From: Streptomyces sp. B3I8
Lineage (GTDB): Bacteria > Actinomycetota > Actinomycetes > Streptomycetales > Streptomycetaceae
Direction of reading: 5' to 3'
Assembly: GCF_030816915.1 (NCBI RefSeq)
Contig: NZ_JAUSYN010000002.1
Span: forward strand, 4,973,501-5,037,500
Length of the DNA: 64,000 nt
The notes below the pieces were generated by a model, which worked only from the letters and a program-made list of their open reading frames with translations, did not search any database and was not told the DNA's origin. The translations under genes and the position numbers were made by a program. Below, one piece after another: positions 45,897 to 59,132 of this stretch (its first letter is position 1; every line of letters starts with the position of its first letter).

Positions 45897-48800
45897 GTGA
45901 GCACACCCGGAGCCCTGCCGCTCCGCCGCCGTGCGCCGCGCGGCCGCCCGAGCCCGGTTCCGCAGCTCCTCCTCGCCCTCCTGTGCGGGGGGTACGCCAC
46001 CGGTGCCGCGCTCGGCTGGGGCTCGCAGCGGCTCGCGCTGTTCATGGGCGACTTCGGGCTCAGCATGGCGGCGGGCGCCGCCGCCATCTCCTGCCTGCTG
46101 CGCGCACGCTCCCGCCGCTGCCGCTTTCGACCCGCTTGGCTGCTGTTCGCCCTCTCGTCCACCATGGCCGCTCTCGGCAACGGCGTCTGGGGCTGGTACG
46201 AGGTCGTCCTCGACCGCCCGGTGCCCAGCCCCAGTTGGGCGGACCTGTTCTTCCTGTGCTTCGCGCCGCCCGCCATCGTCGGCCTGCTCGTGCTCGCCAA
46301 ACGGCCCGTGACCAGGGCCGGTTGGGTGTGCCTCGCGCTGGACGCGTGGCTCATCGGCGGCTCGCTGCTCACCCTGTCGTGGAGTCTCGCGCTCGCCCAG
46401 GCCGCCAGGTTCGACGGGCCGAGCGTCGCCCACACCGCGCTCTCGCTCGCCTACCCGCTGCTGGACATCGCCCTGGTGAGCATGGTCCTCGCGCTGCACT
46501 TCCGGCGCTCCGCGGTGAACCGCTCCGCCGTCAACACCGCGATCGGCGCGCTCGGGCTGACCGTCGCGTGCGACGCCCTGTTCACCTCACCACTGCTGCA
46601 CAACGCCTACCACTCCGGCCAACTGCTCGACGCGGGCTGGTTCTCCGGCTCCCTGCTCCTCGCCTACGCCCCCTGGGTCGGCACCCGCACCGGCGAGGGG
46701 TACGGCGAGGCGCACACCCGGGTGGTGCACGCCCATGTGCCGGGCGCCGGCGGGCAGGCCCACGAGCACACCAGGACGGGGCCCTCGCCGGACGGCAGGA
46801 CCGGCTCCGCCCAGGACCGACTCCCGTCCGCACACCGTCGTCCGGCCCCCGGGCCCCCGGTGCCACCCCCGCCCCCGGCCCACCCCGCCGGGCAGGGGCA
46901 CCCGTACCCGCACCCGCACCCGTTCCCGGCGGAGCCGGGGCACGGCCGGTACCCGGTCACCCGCCCCCTCACCGGCTCGCTCGCCGCTCTCACGCCCTAC
47001 CTCGCCGCCGCCGTCTGCACCCTGGGAATCCTCTACAACCTCCTCGACGGCCGCAGCGTCGACCACGTGGTGCTGGTCACCGCCGGGGCCGTCGTGCTCG
47101 CCCTCCTGGTCCGCCAGGGCATCATGCTGCGCGACAACATCACGCTCACCCACGAACTGGCCCAGAAGGAGAACCACTTCCGCTCCCTGGTCCAGGGCTC
47201 CAGCGACGTCATCATGATCGCCGCGCCCAGCGGCATCCTGCGCTACGTCTCCCCGGCCGCCGCGGGGGTCTACGGACGGCCCGCGGAGGAACTGGTCGGC
47301 ACCGAACTCGCCGGGCTCATCCACCCGGAGGACCTCGGCTGCGTGGTCCACGAGGTACGCCGCTTCCTGGCGGCCAGCCCCGTCGAGGAACCCACCACCC
47401 GTATCGAGTGCCGCTTCCGTTCCGGCGGCGGAGGCTGGCTCAACGTCGAGTCGACCGTCAACCGCCACCACGGCGGCCTCATCTTCAACAGCCGGGACGT
47501 CACCGAACGGGTCCGCCTGCAGGCCCAGTTGCAGCACAACGCCGAGCACGACCCGCTCACCGACCTGCCCAACCGCGCCCTGTTCACCCGGCGTGTGCGG
47601 CAGGCACTGTCCGGCCGTCGCGCCGCCGACCGGGGGCCCGCCCTGCGGGGCACGGCGGTGCTGTTCATCGACCTCGACGGCTTCAAGGCCGTCAACGACA
47701 CCATCGGCCACCAGGCGGGGGACGAACTGCTCGTCCAGGCCGCCCGCCGGCTCCAGGACTCCCTGCGGCAGGGCGACACCGCCGCCCGGCTCGGCGGGGA
47801 CGAGTTCGCCGCCCTCATCACCGGTGACGGCACCCGCGACCACGCCGCCAGAGAACGCCACATAGAGGAACTCGCCGACCGTCTCCGCGTGGGCCTCTCG
47901 CAGCCCTACACCATCGACGGCAACGATGTCCGCGTCGCCGCCTCCATCGGCGTCGCCTTCGCCGAGCCCGGCCTGGGCGCGGGCGAGCTGCTGCGCAACG
48001 CCGACCTGGCCATGTACCGGGCCAAGGCGGCCGGCAAGAACCGCGTCGAGCTGTACGCCCCCCAGATGCAGCAGGACGTCGTCCGCAAGGCCGAACTGGC
48101 CGGCCGGCTGCGGGCCGCGCTGCACGACGGCGAGTTCCTGCTGCTCCACCAGCCCGTCGTGGCCCTCGCCGACGGCCGGATCTCCTCGGTCGCCGCCCAG
48201 GCCCGCTGGCGCTCCGCCCAGGGCGTGCTGTTCACCCCCGGCGAGTACCTCGGCGTCTCCGAGACGGGGGAACGGGCCGCCGAGCTGTGCCGGGGGCTGC
48301 TCGAACGGGCCGTCACCCAGGCCGCGGAACGCGCCGCCCAGGGGATCACCGCGCCCGTCACCGTCCGCCTGACCGCCCGCCGGCTCCTCGACCGCACCCT
48401 GCCGCCCGGCTCCGTCGAGGGCCTGCTCACCCGGCATGGACTCGCCTCCGGCGCGCTGATCCTCGAACTGGCCGAGATCGATGCCCGAGTGCCCCTGGAG
48501 GAACTGGAGCGCCGCCTGGGCGCCCTGCGCCGGCTCGGCGTACGGATCGCCCTGGACGGCGTCGGCAGCGGGCAGACGACGATCGCGGCACTGCGCCGGC
48601 TCCCCGTCGACATCCTCCGGCTCGACCGCGGACTGGTCGAGGGGGTCGTCGAGTCGGCCCGGCTACACAAGATCACCAGCGGGCTGCTCCGGATCGCCGC
48701 CGACCTGGGACTGCAGACCGTGGCCGACGGGGTGGATCTGCCCGAGCAGGTCGTCACCCTGCGCGCCATGGGCTGCACCCACGGCCAGGGCCTGGTCTTC

Positions 48801-49118
48801 TCCGGGCCGCTGGACGAGCACCGGCTGCGCCGGGCACTCGCCCGCGGCCACTACCCGGTGCCGCACGGACCGGCCGAGCCCGTCCTCGCGGGCGGCGGCG
48901 CGAGCCTGTACGGGGGCGCCGTCCCGACGGTCCTGCGCGGCACCACCGCGGCCGCCGCTCGGGGCACCACGGCGACCGCCGCCCGGGGCGCCGCCACCCT
49001 CGGCGGGACGACCACCGCGCTCGGCAGCGTGACGGCCGGGCTCGGCGGCGGCACCGCGGTTCTGGGAGGTGGCACCGCCCTTCGACCACATGATGAGACT
49101 CCCGTCCCACCCACTTGA
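45897..49118 (+). CDS. cdgE: membrane PAS-GGDEF protein with degenerate EAL domain (CdgE-like)
   Basis: A 1073-aa protein. Residues about 20-260 hold several membrane helices, then a Pro/His-rich insert ([13 protein letters not shown]), two more helices, a PAS domain (about 425-535), and a GGDEF domain with intact [10 protein letters not shown] (about 632). In the EAL-like domain the hallmark EAL reads [15 protein letters not shown] reads [10 protein letters not shown], and AEGVE reads VADGVD, so phosphodiesterase activity is unlikely. The tail is Gly/Thr/Ala-repetitive. Diguanylate cyclase is the predicted activity. The name follows the S. coelicolor gene upstream of ilvB as I recall it. The start at GTG 45897 is uncertain. 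Confidence 0.78.
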   Translation: MSTPGALPLRRRAPRGRPSPVPQLLLALLCGGYATGAALGWGSQRLALFMGDFGLSMAAGAAAISCLLRARSRRCRFRPAWLLFALSSTMAALGNGVWGWYEVVLDRPVPSPSWADLFFLCFAPPAIVGLLVLAKRPVTRAGWVCLALDAWLIGGSLLTLSWSLALAQAARFDGPSVAHTALSLAYPLLDIALVSMVLALHFRRSAVNRSAVNTAIGALGLTVACDALFTSPLLHNAYHSGQLLDAGWFSGSLLLAYAPWVGTRTGEGYGEAHTRVVHAHVPGAGGQAHEHTRTGPSPDGRTGSAQDRLPSAHRRPAPGPPVPPPPPAHPAGQGHPYPHPHPFPAEPGHGRYPVTRPLTGSLAALTPYLAAAVCTLGILYNLLDGRSVDHVVLVTAGAVVLALLVRQGIMLRDNITLTHELAQKENHFRSLVQGSSDVIMIAAPSGILRYVSPAAAGVYGRPAEELVGTELAGLIHPEDLGCVVHEVRRFLAASPVEEPTTRIECRFRSGGGGWLNVESTVNRHHGGLIFNSRDVTERVRLQAQLQHNAEHDPLTDLPNRALFTRRVRQALSGRRAADRGPALRGTAVLFIDLDGFKAVNDTIGHQAGDELLVQAARRLQDSLRQGDTAARLGGDEFAALITGDGTRDHAARERHIEELADRLRVGLSQPYTIDGNDVRVAASIGVAFAEPGLGAGELLRNADLAMYRAKAAGKNRVELYAPQMQQDVVRKAELAGRLRAALHDGEFLLLHQPVVALADGRISSVAAQARWRSAQGVLFTPGEYLGVSETGERAAELCRGLLERAVTQAAERAAQGITAPVTVRLTARRLLDRTLPPGSVEGLLTRHGLASGALILELAEIDARVPLEELERRLGALRRLGVRIALDGVGSGQTTIAALRRLPVDILRLDRGLVEGVVESARLHKITSGLLRIAADLGLQTVADGVDLPEQVVTLRAMGCTHGQGLVFSGPLDEHRLRRALARGHYPVPHGPAEPVLAGGGASLYGGAVPTVLRGTTAAAARGTTATAARGAATLGGTTTALGSVTAGLGGGTAVLGGGTALRPHDETPVPPT

Positions 49119-49151
49119 CAGTTGGTGCGCCCCGGCGAGAGGGTCAGTTCC

Positions 49152-49193
49152 ATGCGCACCCGAATTCTCGTACTTGGACAGCGCGTCGGCTGA
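49152..49193 (+). CDS. ilvB leader peptide
   Basis: A 13-aa peptide, [13 protein letters not shown], preceded by GAGAGGG. Its core is Ile-Leu-Val-Leu with a later Val, the amino acids made with ilvBNC products. A terminator hairpin with a T-run follows 53 bp later, then ilvB. This is the classical arrangement for transcription attenuation: ribosome stalling when branched-chain amino acids are scarce would prevent the terminator from forming. Confidence 0.88.
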   Translation: MRTRILVLGQRVG

Positions 49194-49246
49194 AGCTGGG
49201 CCGGACCGGACCACCCGGAACACCCAGCGACCGTACCCGGCGCGCT

Positions 49247-49280
49247 CCCCTCGCTTGCCTCCTGGCACGAGGGGTTTTTT
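49247..49280 (+). terminator. ilvB attenuator: intrinsic terminator with T-run
   Basis: CCCCTCG pairs with CGAGGGG, with an inner TGCC/GGCA stem and a TCCT loop, followed directly by six T. T-runs are rare at Streptomyces terminators, which makes this a strong regulatory signal between the leader peptide and ilvB. Confidence 0.88.
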
Positions 49281-49369
49281 GTTGCACGGGCACCCGTCGC
49301 GCCGCAGGCGCCGCAGTCGCAGTACGTACGAACCTCGCAAAAACCCTCAGCATCGAGAAGAGAATGCCG

Positions 49370-53016
<3,647 letters not shown>

Positions 53017-53028
53017 GCCTTCGGGAGC

Positions 53029-53062
53029 GGCCGGGCCGGGGCACCGACGTCCCGGCCCGGCC
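53029..53062 (+). terminator. ilvC terminator
   Basis: GGCCGGGCCGGG and CCCGGCCCGGCC form a perfect 12-bp stem with a 10-nt loop, 12 bp after ilvC. Confidence 0.78.
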
Positions 53063-53327
53063 GCCCCGGCCGGGGCCCTCCGCGCGGCTCCGGCCCACCC
53101 GTCCTCCCTCGGACGGGTGATCCTCGTGATGAGGCGCATGACGCCCGCGTTGCGCCACTAGACTGCTGCACCAATACGCGTCAGGCCCACAGCGTCGTGC
53201 GTCTTCCACGCGGCCCGGCGACACCGGGGAACTGCGGGCACGCTGCCCTCCCTTCCCCGGCGCCGCTCCCCTCCCACCGCCTGCGGCCGTCGGGACGGCC
53301 GTCCGCACTGGACATGTGAGGACTCAC
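53063..53327. promoter_or_regulatory. serA upstream region
   Basis: CACTAGACTGC near 53157 contains TAGACT as a probable -10, giving a leader of about 160 nt before GTG 53328. No gene or obvious leader peptide is seen in the gap. Confidence 0.4.
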
Positions 53328-54917
53328 GTGAGCTCGAAACCTGTCGTACTCATCGCCGAAGAGCTGTCGCCCGCCACGGTGGACGCGCTGGGCCCGGACT
53401 TCGAGATCCGGCACTGCAACGGAGCGGACCGGGCCGAACTGCTCCCGGCCCTCGCCGACGTCGACGCCATCCTGATCCGCTCCGCGACGAAGGTCGACGC
53501 CGAGGCCGTCGCCGCCGCCCACAAGCTCAAGGTCGTCGCCCGCGCCGGCGTCGGCCTGGACAACGTGGACGTCTCCGCCGCCACCAAGGCCGGCGTGATG
53601 GTCGTCAACGCGCCGACCTCCAACATCGTCACCGCCGCCGAGCTCGCCTGCGGTCTGCTCGTCTCCACCGCCCGCAACATCCCGCAGGCCAACGCCGCGC
53701 TGAAGAACGGCGAGTGGAAGCGCAGCAAGTACACCGGTGTCGAGCTCGCCGAGAAGACCCTCGGCGTCGTCGGCCTCGGCCGCATCGGTGCCCTGGTCGC
53801 GCAGCGCATGTCCGCCTTCGGCATGAAGGTCGTCGCCTACGACCCCTACGTGCAGCCCGCCCGCGCCGCCCAGATGGGCGTGAAGGTCGTGACCCTCGAC
53901 GAGCTGCTCGAGGTCTCCGACTTCATCACCGTCCACCTGCCCAAGACCCCCGAGACGCTCGGCCTCATCGGCGACGAGGCGCTGCGCAAGGTCAAGCCCA
54001 GCGTGCGCATCGTCAACGCCGCGCGCGGCGGCATCGTCGACGAGGAGGCGCTGTACGCGGCGCTGAAGGAGGGCCGCGTCGCCGGTGCCGGCCTCGACGT
54101 GTATGCCAAGGAGCCCTGCACCGACTCCCCGCTGTTCGAGCTCGACCAGGTCGTCTGCACCCCGCACCTGGGCGCCTCCACGGACGAGGCGCAGGAGAAG
54201 GCCGGCATCGCGGTCGCCAAGTCGGTGCGCCTCGCGCTGGCCGGCGAGCTCGTGCCCGACGCGGTCAACGTCCAGGGCGGCGTCATCGCCCAGGACGTCA
54301 AGCCCGGCCTGCCGCTCGCCGAGAAGCTCGGCCGCATCTTCACCGCCCTCGCGGGCGAGGTCGCGGCCCGGCTCGACGTCGAGGTGTACGGCGAGATCAC
54401 TCAGCACGACGTGAAGGTGCTCGAACTCTCCGCGCTCAAGGGCGTGTTCGAGGACGTCGTCGACGAGACGGTGTCCTACGTCAACGCGCCGCTGTTCGCG
54501 CAGGAGCGGGGGGTCGAGGTCCGTCTGACCACGAGCTCCGAGTCGGCCGACCACCGCAACGTGGTCGTGGTGCGCGGCACGCTCACGGACGGCGAGGAGG
54601 TGTCGGTGTCCGGCACGCTCGCCGGGCCGAAGCACCACCAGAAGATCGTGGCGGTCGGGGAGTACGACGTCGACCTCGCGCTCGCCGACCACATGGTCGT
54701 GCTGCGGTACGCCGACCGGCCGGGGGTCGTCGGCACGCTGGGGCGTGTGCTCGGTGAGGCGGGCATCAACATCGCGGGGATGCAGGTCTCGCGGGCGGTG
54801 GCCGGTGGCGAGGCGTTGGCGGTGCTGACGGTGGACGACACGGTTCCGCCGAACGTGGTGGCGGAACTCGGCGAGGAGATCGGCGCGACCTCGGCCCGCT
54901 CCATCAACCTGGCCTGA
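53328..54917 (+). CDS. serA: D-3-phosphoglycerate dehydrogenase
   Basis: A 529-aa long-form enzyme, first step of serine synthesis. GVVGLGRIGALVAQRM is the NAD site; catalytic Arg in VNAARGGIVDEE, Glu in DVYAKEPCTDSPLF and His in CTPHLGASTDEA. Residues about 320-450 are the intervening (ASB) domain and the C-terminal ACT domain (VVLRYADRPGVVGTLGRVL) senses serine. GTG 53328 has AGGA at good spacing; GTG 53316 is possible. Confidence 0.97.
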   Translation: MSSKPVVLIAEELSPATVDALGPDFEIRHCNGADRAELLPALADVDAILIRSATKVDAEAVAAAHKLKVVARAGVGLDNVDVSAATKAGVMVVNAPTSNIVTAAELACGLLVSTARNIPQANAALKNGEWKRSKYTGVELAEKTLGVVGLGRIGALVAQRMSAFGMKVVAYDPYVQPARAAQMGVKVVTLDELLEVSDFITVHLPKTPETLGLIGDEALRKVKPSVRIVNAARGGIVDEEALYAALKEGRVAGAGLDVYAKEPCTDSPLFELDQVVCTPHLGASTDEAQEKAGIAVAKSVRLALAGELVPDAVNVQGGVIAQDVKPGLPLAEKLGRIFTALAGEVAARLDVEVYGEITQHDVKVLELSALKGVFEDVVDETVSYVNAPLFAQERGVEVRLTTSSESADHRNVVVVRGTLTDGEEVSVSGTLAGPKHHQKIVAVGEYDVDLALADHMVVLRYADRPGVVGTLGRVLGEAGINIAGMQVSRAVAGGEALAVLTVDDTVPPNVVAELGEEIGATSARSINLA

Positions 54918-54922
54918 CCGGC

Positions 54923-54956
54923 GCGCCCCGCGCCCCTGCTCCGGGGGCACGGGGCG
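54923..54956. terminator. bidirectional terminator between serA and the MFS gene
   Basis: GCGCCCCGCGC and GCACGGGGCGC pair at ten of eleven positions, in the 52-bp gap between convergent genes. Confidence 0.6.
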
Positions 54957-54969
54957 CCCCTTGGGAGGC

Positions 54970-56598
54970 TCAGGGGGCTTTGTCGGGCGCGAGCGCGTCG
55001 TGGCCGGTCGCGCCGGTCCTCGTGCCCCCGGCGGGGCGCTCCGGGCCGGCGGGCTCGCGCGGCGGAGCCGTGCGCTCCGCGGTGCGCAGGGTGCGCACCG
55101 CCAACGGCGCCGCTGCCAGCAGCAGAAGGGCGCCCGCGACCGCCGCCCCCCGCATTCCGTCCACGAACGCCCCCCGCGCCGCCGCGCGGACCGCCGCCCC
55201 CGCGGCCCCCGGCATCCCGTCCGCCACCGCCAGCGCCCCACCCAGCGTCTGCCGCGCCGCCTCCGGCGCCTCGGGCCCCACCCCGTGCCGGTACAGCGCC
55301 GTGCCGATCGCGCCGAGCATCGCCATGCCGAGCGCGCCCCCGAGTTCCGCGCCCGTCTCCATCAGCGAGGACGCCGTCCCGGCCCGCTCCACCGGGGCCG
55401 CCCCCATCGCCAGGTCGGTCACCTGCGACATCACCGTGACGATCCCCGAGGCGAGCACCCCCGCCCCGGCCAGCACCAGCCACAGCGAGCCGGTCCCGGC
55501 GAGCGCCAGCAGCCCGTAGCCGGCGGCGGCCACCACGAACCCGCCGCTCACCACGTACGCCCTGTCCACCCCGCGCTGCACCAGCCCGGCCGACACCGGC
55601 GCGGCCACCCCGATCAGCACCGACGGCAGCAGTGACCACAGCGCCGCCTCCAGCGCGCTCCTGCCGAGCACGGACTGCAGGTACTGCGTCGTGAAGAACG
55701 CCGAGCCCAGCATCGCGAACGAGGAGATCAGGTTCAGCACCAGCGCGGGCGAGAAACCGCGGGCCCGCAGCAGCGCCGGCGGGATCAGCGGTGAGGCGGC
55801 CGTGCGCTGCCGGTGCACGAACAGCGCCCCGAACAGCAGCCCCACCGTCACCGACACCACGTACCGCACGTTCCAGCCGTCGGTGGGGATCTCCTTGAGG
55901 CCGTAGACCACCGGCAGCACCGCGGCCAGCGACAGCGGCACGCTGAGGAGGTCGAACCGGCCGGGCTCCGGGCTGCGCGACTCCGGCAGCAGCAGCGGGC
56001 CGAGCACCAGCAGCATCGCCATCGCGGGCAGGTTGACCAGGAACACCGAGCCCCACCAGAAGTACTGCACCAGCACCCCGCTCAGTACCGAGCCGAGCGC
56101 GATGCCGCCGGTCATCACCCCGGACCACAGCCCGATCGCCTTCGCCCGCTGCCCGGGGTCGGTGAACATCGTCCGCAGCAGGGCCATCGTCGACGGCATC
56201 AGCGTCGCCCCGCCGAGCCCGAGCACCGCGCGGGCCGCGATCAGGGTCTCCGCGCTGTCGGCGTACGCGGCCACGAGCGAGGCGGCGCCGAACGCCGCCG
56301 CGCCGGCCAGCAGCAGTCGGCGGCGGCCGAACCGGTCGCCGAGGGCGCCCATCGTCATCAGCAGTCCGGCCAGGACGAAGCCGTAGATGTCGAAGATCCA
56401 CAGCTGCTGGGTGCCGCTCGGCTCGAGGTCCGCGCCGATCGACGGGATCGCGAAGTACAGGACGGAGATGTCCATGGAGACCAGCAGCAGCGGAAGCATC
56501 AGGACGCCCATGGCGGTCCACTCGCGGCGGCCGGCCAGGGTGCCGGCGGTGGGGGAGTCCGCCGCCGGGTCGTGGTGGTTCGGGTTCGTCGGTGTCAT
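54970..56598 (-). CDS. MFS drug exporter, DHA2 (14-helix) type
   Basis: A 542-aa proton-driven exporter. Motif A is GALGDRFGRRRLLLAG, motif C-like VLGLGGATLMPSTMALL, with 14 predicted helices and LVSMDISVLYFAIPSI in the first helix as usual for EmrB/QacA relatives. ATG 56598 lies a few bases after a TACAGT hexamer. Its gene is divergent from a TetR repressor across a palindromic region, a standard arrangement for a drug-inducible pump. Confidence 0.93.
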   Translation of the reverse strand: MTPTNPNHHDPAADSPTAGTLAGRREWTAMGVLMLPLLLVSMDISVLYFAIPSIGADLEPSGTQQLWIFDIYGFVLAGLLMTMGALGDRFGRRRLLLAGAAAFGAASLVAAYADSAETLIAARAVLGLGGATLMPSTMALLRTMFTDPGQRAKAIGLWSGVMTGGIALGSVLSGVLVQYFWWGSVFLVNLPAMAMLLVLGPLLLPESRSPEPGRFDLLSVPLSLAAVLPVVYGLKEIPTDGWNVRYVVSVTVGLLFGALFVHRQRTAASPLIPPALLRARGFSPALVLNLISSFAMLGSAFFTTQYLQSVLGRSALEAALWSLLPSVLIGVAAPVSAGLVQRGVDRAYVVSGGFVVAAAGYGLLALAGTGSLWLVLAGAGVLASGIVTVMSQVTDLAMGAAPVERAGTASSLMETGAELGGALGMAMLGAIGTALYRHGVGPEAPEAARQTLGGALAVADGMPGAAGAAVRAAARGAFVDGMRGAAVAGALLLLAAAPLAVRTLRTAERTAPPREPAGPERPAGGTRTGATGHDALAPDKAP

Positions 56599-56636
56599 GG
56601 CGGGGACTGTACGCACGTCTTATACATACGTCTAGT

Positions 56637-56727
56637 ACAAGCGTGTAATACGCTTGTTCAACGGGCCCGTCCGGTGGTGGCCGGCGTGACCTGTCGGTCG
56701 TAGACGGGTGTCATAGACGCTTGTTCA
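56637..56727. promoter_or_regulatory. TetR operator sites between the MFS and TetR genes
   Basis: ACAAGCGT-GTAAT-ACGCTTGT (56637-56657) is a perfect 8-bp inverted repeat. Its right half with TCA (ACGCTTGTTCA, 56650-56660) is repeated at 56717-56727 near the TetR start. TAGGGT (56738-56743) is the -10 of the TetR gene. Confidence 0.75.
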
Positions 56728-56749
56728 GGGGGCGGGCTAGGGTGGGCGC

Positions 56750-57331
56750 ATGGGACACCGTGAGGATCTGCTCGAAGGAGCCAAGCGCTGCCTGACGGCG
56801 AAGGGGTTCGCGGCCACGACGGCACGGGACATCGTCAAGGAGTCGGGCACCAACCTGGCGTCCATCGGCTACCACTACGGCTCCAAGGACGCACTGCTCG
56901 CCCAGGCGTACGTGGCGCTCGTCGGGGAGGTCTCCGACGCCTTCGACGGCAGCGAACGGCTGCTCGCGGACACCGCGCCCGGCTCCCTCGAACGGTTCGA
57001 GGCGGTGTGGTCGAACATCATCGGGACCATGCGGGAGCCCGGTTCGATGTGGCGCCTGAGCATCGAGATCGTGGCGATGGGCGACCGCCTGCCCGAGGTC
57101 CGCGACCACCTCGCGCGCGCCCAGCGGGAGGCGATGCGCGCCCTCGTACCGCTCTTCATGGGCGGACGGGAGGAAGACGTCCCCGAGGAGACCGTCGAGA
57201 CCCTCGGCGGTTTCTACTACGCCCTGATGATGGGGCTGATCACCCACTACAACTTCGACCCCGACAGCGCCCCCGACGCGGACGCCCTCACCGCGGGGCT
57301 GCGCCAGGTCATCGCCGGGACGGGGCGGTGA
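56750..57331 (+). CDS. TetR family repressor of the adjacent MFS exporter
   Basis: A 193-aa TetR protein: REDLLEGAKRCLTAKGFAATTARDIVKESGTNLASIGYHYGSKDALL is the whole DNA-binding region, and the C-terminal part is a ligand domain (TetR_C_33-like by appearance). The ATG follows TAGGGT by 6 nt, suggesting leaderless translation. Expected to bind the palindrome in the shared upstream region and to be released by the pump's substrate. Confidence 0.9.
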   Translation: MGHREDLLEGAKRCLTAKGFAATTARDIVKESGTNLASIGYHYGSKDALLAQAYVALVGEVSDAFDGSERLLADTAPGSLERFEAVWSNIIGTMREPGSMWRLSIEIVAMGDRLPEVRDHLARAQREAMRALVPLFMGGREEDVPEETVETLGGFYYALMMGLITHYNFDPDSAPDADALTAGLRQVIAGTGR

Positions 57332-57337
57332 CCGCCC

Positions 57338-58255
57338 CTACGTGAGCGAGGCGATCAGGTCGTCCACCACCGGGGGCCCGCCCGCGACGCGCAGCGCCTC
57401 GATCCGGTGCGTCAGCTCCGGTGCCGTCACCGGGACGCCGACCAGGTCGCGCCGCCCGGCCGCCACGGAGCGCGGGAGCAGCCCGAGTCCCTGGCCGCCG
57501 GCGAGCAGTTCGGTGTACGTCCGCACGTCGAGGCCGTCGTAGCGCAGGGCCACCCGCAGCTGCGGTCCGTCCCCCACCAGGGCGCGCAGATCCGCCGGCG
57601 GGGCACCCACATCGGGCGCGTCGATCCACCGGGCGTCCACCAGGTCCGCCAGCCGCAGCCCCGTGCGGTGCGCCAGCGGGTGGGTGGACGGCAGGGCCAC
57701 CACCGCCTGCTCCCGGCCCACCGGCACCCCGCGCACCCCGGCCGTCCGGGCCGGGCGCAGCGGATCGTCGGGCAGGGCGAAACCGTCGACCAGGCCGAGG
57801 TCCAGCGTGCCGGTGGCGACGCCCTCCGCGACCGCCCGCCGGGGCAGTGTGCGCACCGTGAACTCGTGGACCCCGGCGCGCCGTGCCACCTCGCCGGTGA
57901 CCCGCAGGGTGTGCGCGGTGGCGGCCAGCGGACAGACGCCGACGGTCAGCCGTCCGGTGGACCCGCTGCCCGCCCGCCGGACCTCCGCGCGGGCCGCGTC
58001 GATGCGCAGCAGGATCGGGGCCACGTGGTCCAGCAGGCGGGCGCCCGCCTCGGTCGGCCCGACCGGCCGCCGGTGGATCAGCTCGGTGCCCAACTCCCCC
58101 TCCAGCGAGGCGATCTGCTGGGAGACCGCCGACTGCGTGTAGCCCAGTTCGCGGGCGGCGGCGGAGAAGGAGCCGAGCGTCAGGACGGTCGAGAACGTCT
58201 GGAGCAGTCGCGGATCCACGGCATCAGCATCGCTTATCAAGGGATCAGAAACCAT
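57338..58255 (-). CDS. LysR family transcriptional regulator
   Basis: A 305-aa regulator. The winged helix is at residues about 15-75 (TLGSFSAAARELGYTQSAVSQQIASLEGELG), and the periplasmic-binding-like effector domain follows (GRLTVGVCPLAATAHTL). It is divergent from the amidotransferase-like/EamA operon across 39 bp, so this regulator very likely controls that operon, and its own gene. Confidence 0.92.
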   Translation of the reverse strand: MVSDPLISDADAVDPRLLQTFSTVLTLGSFSAAARELGYTQSAVSQQIASLEGELGTELIHRRPVGPTEAGARLLDHVAPILLRIDAARAEVRRAGSGSTGRLTVGVCPLAATAHTLRVTGEVARRAGVHEFTVRTLPRRAVAEGVATGTLDLGLVDGFALPDDPLRPARTAGVRGVPVGREQAVVALPSTHPLAHRTGLRLADLVDARWIDAPDVGAPPADLRALVGDGPQLRVALRYDGLDVRTYTELLAGGQGLGLLPRSVAAGRRDLVGVPVTAPELTHRIEALRVAGGPPVVDDLIASLT

Positions 58256-58294
58256 CGTTTGCGCTACTTGGCGCGGCCGCTGGATGATTCCGGC

Positions 58295-59080
58295 GTGCCC
58301 CCGACCACTGCCTCACCCGTACGGCCGGACCCACGGCCCGACGCACGACTCGACGCGCGGCCCGACGCACGCCCCGCCCGGATCGCGCTCGTCGGCGAGC
58401 GGTCCGCGGGCGTGCCCGCGCACACCCGGTACGCGCCGATGCTGGAAGCCCTCTGGCGACGGGAACGGCTGCTGGTGGACGCCTACTGGGTGCCCACCTC
58501 CCGGCTGGAGGATCCGCGCGACCTGGCCGGGTTCGACGGCGTCTGGCTGGTCCCCGGCAGCCCGTACCGCAGCGAGGCCGGAGCGGTGACCGCGGTGCGC
58601 ACCGCCCGCGAACGGAACATCCCCCTGCTCGCCACCTGCGGCGGTTTCCTGCACGCCCTCCTGGAGTTCGCCCGCCATGTCTGCGCGATGCCCGACGCCG
58701 CGCACGCCGAACACGCCCCCGGCAGCCGGCTGCCGCTGATCGTCCCGCTCGCGCGCGACCTCGCGGGCCACGAGGCGGCCGTGCACATCGAACCCGGCTC
58801 CCTGGCCGAGGAGGCGCTCGGCACCCGCACCACGGTGGAGCGCTACCAGTGCACGCACGCCCTCGACCCCCGCCACGCCGGCACCCTGAGCGAGCACGGG
58901 CTGCGCTTCACCGGCCACGACGACGCCGGCCGGCCCCGCATGGCCGAACTGCCGGGCCACCCCTTCTTCCTGTGCACCCTGTTCCAGCCCGAACTGGCCG
59001 ACGACACCTCCCGGCCGCACCCGCTGGTACGCGCCTTCGCCGCCGCGGCGGTGGCGAACGGCTCCCGCCCCGCCGCCTGA
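58295..59080 (+). CDS. CTP-synthase C-terminal-like protein (class I glutamine amidotransferase fold) without the catalytic His
   Basis: A 261-aa protein resembling only the glutaminase half of CTP synthase. After a repetitive Arg/Asp/Pro N-terminus, IALVGERSAGVPAHTRY, VDAYWVPTSRLEDP and GFDGVWLVPGSPYRSEAGAV follow. The nucleophile region is LLATCGGFLHALLEFARHV with the cysteine present. The expected GVQFHPE triad end reads CTLFQPELAD: the histidine is Gln while the glutamate remains. Members of this group are sometimes labelled CTP synthase C-terminal region-related (seleno)proteins. It is transcribed with the EamA exporter. Probably not a normal glutaminase. Confidence 0.75.
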   Translation: MPPTTASPVRPDPRPDARLDARPDARPARIALVGERSAGVPAHTRYAPMLEALWRRERLLVDAYWVPTSRLEDPRDLAGFDGVWLVPGSPYRSEAGAVTAVRTARERNIPLLATCGGFLHALLEFARHVCAMPDAAHAEHAPGSRLPLIVPLARDLAGHEAAVHIEPGSLAEEALGTRTTVERYQCTHALDPRHAGTLSEHGLRFTGHDDAGRPRMAELPGHPFFLCTLFQPELADDTSRPHPLVRAFAAAAVANGSRPAA

Positions 59081-59132
59081 CCGGTACATCCGCACCCGCA
59101 CCGCTGCACGCCCGCAACCGAGAGGAACCCAA

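Noticed and set aside
45718-45900. 60-codon frame overlapping the cdgE start
   Set aside because: Well placed ribosome-binding site, but the His/Arg-rich sequence looks random; kept only as a point in the cdgE leader finding.
53181-55241. 686-codon minus-strand frame antisense to serA
   Set aside because: Composition is that of a codon-bias shadow and serA is unquestionable.
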